Shown piece by piece: positions 7,796 to 10,639 of a stretch of 10,639 nt of DNA. This DNA comes from Phoronis ovalis (Eukaryota > Phoronida > Phoronidae): assembly GCA_028565635.1 (NCBI GenBank), contig JAOXYB010061479.1, positions 1 through 10,639 on the forward strand, written 5' to 3'. The notes beneath the pieces are model-generated. The model had not been told where the DNA came from and ran no database searches. It worked only from the letters and a program-made list of their open reading frames with translations. The translations under genes were made by a program, and so were the position numbers. Position 1 is the first letter of the stretch. Each line of letters begins with the position of its first letter.

Positions 7796-7846
7796 AAATA
7801 TATGCCTAGGTGCTGTGTGTTAATATATGCCTAGGTTGCTGTGTGT
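7796..7846 (+). repeat. Tandem duplication of a 25-26 bp unit
   Basis: Two adjacent copies of a unit containing AATATATGCCTAGG then TGCTGTGTGTT lie at 7796-7820 and 7821-7846. They differ by one base in the first A run and by one extra T after CCTAGG. They are nearly identical, so the duplication is recent. It lies in the SLC6 intron. Confidence 0.9.
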
Positions 7847-8120
7847 TGAATAATTGTTGCTGTTTACAATTGCTGTGATATCTTGGGTCACTGAGTTTAG
7901 TTGCATGCAGACAGATTAAAAGAGTGATTAAAATTTACTGTGTAAACTTGCATGTATACATATGACTTTTAAGTAAATTTTGTGTCCAAAACAAGTCATG
8001 TACTGGCAAAAGTACACCATTTGATTTCCCATTATTCACCTGCACTGTTATGCCAAGGTCAGTGCAAAAATATGTGAGAGATTAGTGTTTTTGTGATGTC
8101 ATTTACAAGTATATATATGG

Positions 8121-8170
8121 TCGCACAGTGGTAAGATAGTGCTGTGGTGGCACAGGCATAGCGAAATCAT
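8121..8170 (+). mobile_element. tRNA-like head, possible SINE remnant
   Basis: GCACAGTGGTA (8123-8133) resembles the A box of RNA polymerase III promoters in tRNA-derived SINEs. TAGCGAAATC (8159-8168), about 35 nt further on, is a weak match to the B box. This spacing suits a tRNA head. The B box is degenerate and no cloverleaf folds convincingly, so this is not a tRNA gene. The tandem repeat that follows could be the SINE body. Confidence 0.35.
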
Positions 8171-8365
8171 TAAGAAAATCCCTGTGCATATAAATGGTCC
8201 CCATGGGTTTCTAACAGTATAAAGTGAGCATATAGGTACAAAATTAGCTAGGGTAAGATAATCCCTGTGCATTTTGTAAAAGATCCCCGTGGGTTCCTAT
8301 CAGTACAATGTGAGCATATATATATGAAATTAGCAAGAGTAAGAAAATTAGCTAGTAAGGGTAAG
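8171..8365 (+). repeat. Tandem repeat, unit about 85 bp, two copies plus a third partial
   Basis: Copy 1 (8171-8253), copy 2 (8254-8339) and a partial third (8340-8365) each begin TAAGA. The two full copies share ATCCCTGTGCAT, a GGTCCCC/GATCCCC block followed by TGGGTT, then CAGTA, GTGAGCATATA and AATTAGC, at roughly 75-80% identity by eye. No open reading frame runs through them. Confidence 0.85.
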
Positions 8366-9231
8366 TTATATACTATGAGAAATTACGTTAATTCTCACTA
8401 ATATTGGTTGACGACTATAAGGACTTTGTGTGCTCGGAGTACTTCGGAGCATTTCTTGATAGGTGTCGCGGATAGGTTTTTAAACAATAGAGTACGCGTC
8501 ACATTTTAAATTAATCGGTCATGCTGGTGTAATTAAATGTTTTTGTAATTTTAATCTTGAAAAGAGAAGACGAGGATGAAAATGTTAGGTTCCCCGAAAG
8601 CTTTGTTTATTTGATGATAGTTTTTTATTTATAATCTCGAAGTTTCACGATTTTTCATTATACTGGACAAGATATGAGTTACTGGTGTACGTGCTAGTTA
8701 CCTTATAAGTGAGAAAATTAGCCTGCACTATAATTATCATGCAAATACAAACATTGTCCCCTGAGATATTGTCTCTTTCTGATTTGGAGGTCTATTCCCC
8801 TTACCAGTTAATTTTCTGGGACAGTAATCTTAAAGGCAACAATTTTGAGAAATTCATGTTTGTATAAAGCATACCCCTGATTTGCATTATTCCAATGGAA
8901 AATGGGCCTGAATTAAATTATTAACACTCGAAAACAACAAATAGTAAGGAGGTACTAGTACTGTTAAAACATTTGTTTGCATTATCAACATAAGTAGCCT
9001 TGTGTATTATAGTGAACTTTAAAATGAAGTTAGTTAAGCAGGTCAAAATGCATTTTTAATCAATTCAAAAGGAAATTTGATACTGTGTTGGTGTGAATTG
9101 ATATTCTCTCAATATACCTTTTCCTGAGGTTTTGTTGTGTAATGTGATAAAATGTAGAAATATTTATATTCTTGCTGTAATCAAGTAGAAATCTCTAAAT
9201 AGTGAATAAATATTATAGCTAGGCACATGAC

Positions 9232-9256
9232 AAAAAAAACAAACAAACAAACAACA
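9232..9256 (+). repeat. A-rich (AAAC)n microsatellite
   Basis: A run of A followed by about four AAAC units. It could be a simple-sequence expansion or the tail of a retroposed sequence, but no source element is recognisable upstream. Confidence 0.8.
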
Positions 9257-9421
9257 AATTAATACAAAACAAGCAAATATTACATGAAATGTTAGAAAAT
9301 TTAATAATAAATCAAAATAAAATTTGGTGATACTGTAAAGTCAAATATTCTCTGAGTGTCAAGTCTGACTTGTATAAACTGTATCCAGTTGCATTAAGAA
9401 ATTAAAAAAAATTGACTGAAG

Positions 9422-9991
9422 TTGTTCGCCACAATGTATTCGCACTTATTCTTTAAGCTAAATTTTAGCTAATTAAAAGGAAAGATAGACAGACAAATAT
9501 ACATATTTTGAAAGTATACAACTTAAACTTTTTAAATCTGTAATTTACTTTTCTCTGAGTAGATCATGTGACCTGTACAGATACCATTTTGGGTTAAAAC
9601 ATTAAGATTTTGAAATGTAAAATTCAAATGAATATAATAAAAAACCTCTAAAGCTATATAGTTGAAACTTTGCAAAAATAATCTTTACATGCGTATATAG
9701 CTAAAAATGGTCTCAGATTTTTGAAATTTTATTTTGTTCAAAAGATTTATGCAAAGGAAAAAAATCAAATAAATTGAGGTGATCAAAATGTGAGAATTCA
9801 TATATTTTTAGCCAAATAAAATTTCAAAAATCTGAAAAACGCTTTTGCAGCTGTAGATGTAAGGAATATTTGTGCAAAGTCTGTGTGTGTGTGTGTAGAT
9901 ATATATGTACTTTTATTGGCCAATCTTTTCATTTTTAAAAATAGATTAGCTAAAAGTTAAGTATAAAGTGTGAATACATTGTGCCGAACAA
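9422..9991. repeat. Palindromic (foldback/long-TIR) element, copy B
   Basis: The outer ends are inverted: TTGTTCGCCACAATGTATTC (9422-9441) pairs with GAATACATTGTGCCGAACAA (9972-9991), differing at one position, and the match continues inward to about 9476 and 9943. Inner arms at about 9640-9740 and 9814-9925 are inverted as well, including a perfect 21-bp pair at 9714-9734 and 9814-9834. About 150 nt between the outer and inner left arms has no partner. The same layout and related sequence occur in copy A (4122-4768), for example TCTCAGATTTTT at 4451-4462 and 9711-9722. There is no coding capacity. No target-site duplication is clear, which fits an old insertion. Confidence 0.78.
9882..9896 (+). 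repeat. (TG)n microsatellite inside copy B
   Basis: About seven TG units interrupt the right inner arm of palindromic copy B. Copy A has no such run at the homologous place, so the microsatellite arose after the copies diverged. Confidence 0.85.
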
Positions 9992-10564
9992 TAATCGCTA
10001 CGTTAAGCAACTGAACAAATTAACTCAAAATTTGGTACACATGGGTGTCGATGTAATCCATAGAAAAAGAAAATTGTTTATTTTTGTTGCTGTGTCACTA
10101 TACATATTAAGTGGAATGTGTACACCTTCTTGAGTGGTTATACAAGTGTAATCTTGACTGTATATAATCATTTAGCTCACCTATCCCTGCTATCATCTTA
10201 CATACTTCAGTTATGATGGTTCAAGTATTTAAAATCCTACTCAACTCAGTTAAACCAGTTATTTACTCTGGCTGTTTTACAAAAAGGCTGTATTTCTAAA
10301 TTCAGAAAAATGAAGTATTTATTGTATTATGATACTTTAATTATTCTATAAATATACTTCCTCATGTTATTTGTATGCATATTTAATTAAAATAACTTTA
10401 GACATGAAGATACTACAATGCATTTAATTTACATTTATTGTGTAAAGTCATAATTCTAATATTTCATTGTTTAAAAGTTTTTGTTATATAATTATGTGAT
10501 TATGTAAGTTTTGTGGCAGCCAGGGAGGAAACGCATGAAGATAAAAATAAAACATGACAGACTA

Positions 10565-10639
10565 TTAGGCCGTTCAGACTACCTTTTTGGAACCGGTTCG
10601 AGCTCGATCTGGATCCATAACCAGATCGACTTGAATCCT
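10565..10639 (+). mobile_element. Left end of a possible PIF/Harbinger-like transposon or MITE (truncated by the window)
   Basis: At TTA|GGCCGTTCAGACTACC the sequence turns abruptly from AT-rich to GC-balanced. PIF/Harbinger elements duplicate a 3-bp TTA/TWA target and often begin GGSCC, so TTA (10565-10567) could be the target-site duplication and 10568 the first element base. An inverted pair follows: TCGATCTGG (10604-10612) and CCAGATCGA (10621-10629), a 9-bp stem with an 8-nt loop. No coding sequence is visible before the window ends, and the other end is outside, so the class is a guess. Confidence 0.45.

Larger units (their letters stand above)
7238..10639 (+). other. SLC6 intron 1 of the coding region (at least 3.4 kb, continues beyond the window)
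   Basis: The intron starts GTAAAA. I scanned for the expected next exon, which would begin near AFxIPY and carry TM2, and found none. The interval is AT-rich and holds only repeats: a short tandem duplication (7796-7846), a SINE-like head plus tandem repeat (8121-8365), microsatellites, palindromic copy B (9422-9991) and a transposon-like terminus at the right edge. From 7238-7795, 8366-9231 and 9992-10560 I see nothing that I can name. Confidence 0.8.

Noticed and set aside
8121-8170. Functional tRNA gene
   Set aside because: The B box is degenerate, no acceptor stem or cloverleaf forms and no terminator T run follows, so a SINE remnant is the most that can be claimed.
8431-8453. Near-palindrome TGCTCGGAGTACTTCGGAGCA
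   Set aside because: The pairing has central mismatches and is equally well read as a 10-bp imperfect direct repeat. No function can be argued from it.

Overview
This is animal nuclear DNA: AT-rich, with spliced genes, GT-AG introns and decayed repeats. It has no bacterial operon signals and no tRNA or rRNA gene. A degraded L1/Tx1-type LINE and long palindromic repeats inside introns suggest a marine invertebrate. A mollusc or other lophotrochozoan is my best guess, but that is inference.

Two host genes lie head to head. On the minus strand are the first three coding exons of nibrin (NBN, the FHA/BRCT subunit of the MRE11-RAD50-NBN DNA double-strand-break complex): exon 1 at 6402-6432, exon 2 at 5449-5588 and exon 3 at 4914-5062. 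Exon phases, the 149-nt length of exon 3 and even the residue numbering match human NBN as I recall it. Together the exons encode most of the FHA domain. Exon 4 is not in the window, so intron 3 runs at least from 4913 to base 1. On the plus strand is the first coding exon (7051-7237) of an SLC6-family sodium/chloride-coupled transporter. It carries the N-terminal tail and TM1 with the ion-binding residues, and probably has a non-coding leader exon ending at 6657. A short, locally CpG-containing interval (about 6433-6657) with a YY1-like site probably serves as a shared promoter.

The rest is intron and mobile DNA. Bases 356-4012 are a dead LINE ORF2 (endonuclease, reverse transcriptase, zinc-binding C-terminus) inserted antisense to NBN in its intron 3. 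It is broken by many stops and frameshifts. Just after it (about 4122-4768), and again in the SLC6 intron (about 9422-9991), are two diverged copies of one roughly 0.6-kb palindromic element with long inverted arms and the same asymmetric layout. The SLC6 intron also holds a 26-bp tandem duplication, a tRNA-SINE-like head followed by an approximately 85-bp tandem repeat, and microsatellites. At the right window edge is what looks like the start of a PIF/Harbinger-like transposon.

The genes do not form a pathway. What links them is the shared promoter region and the repeats that load their introns. I saw no new multigene system. The least explained structure is the two-copy palindromic element family.
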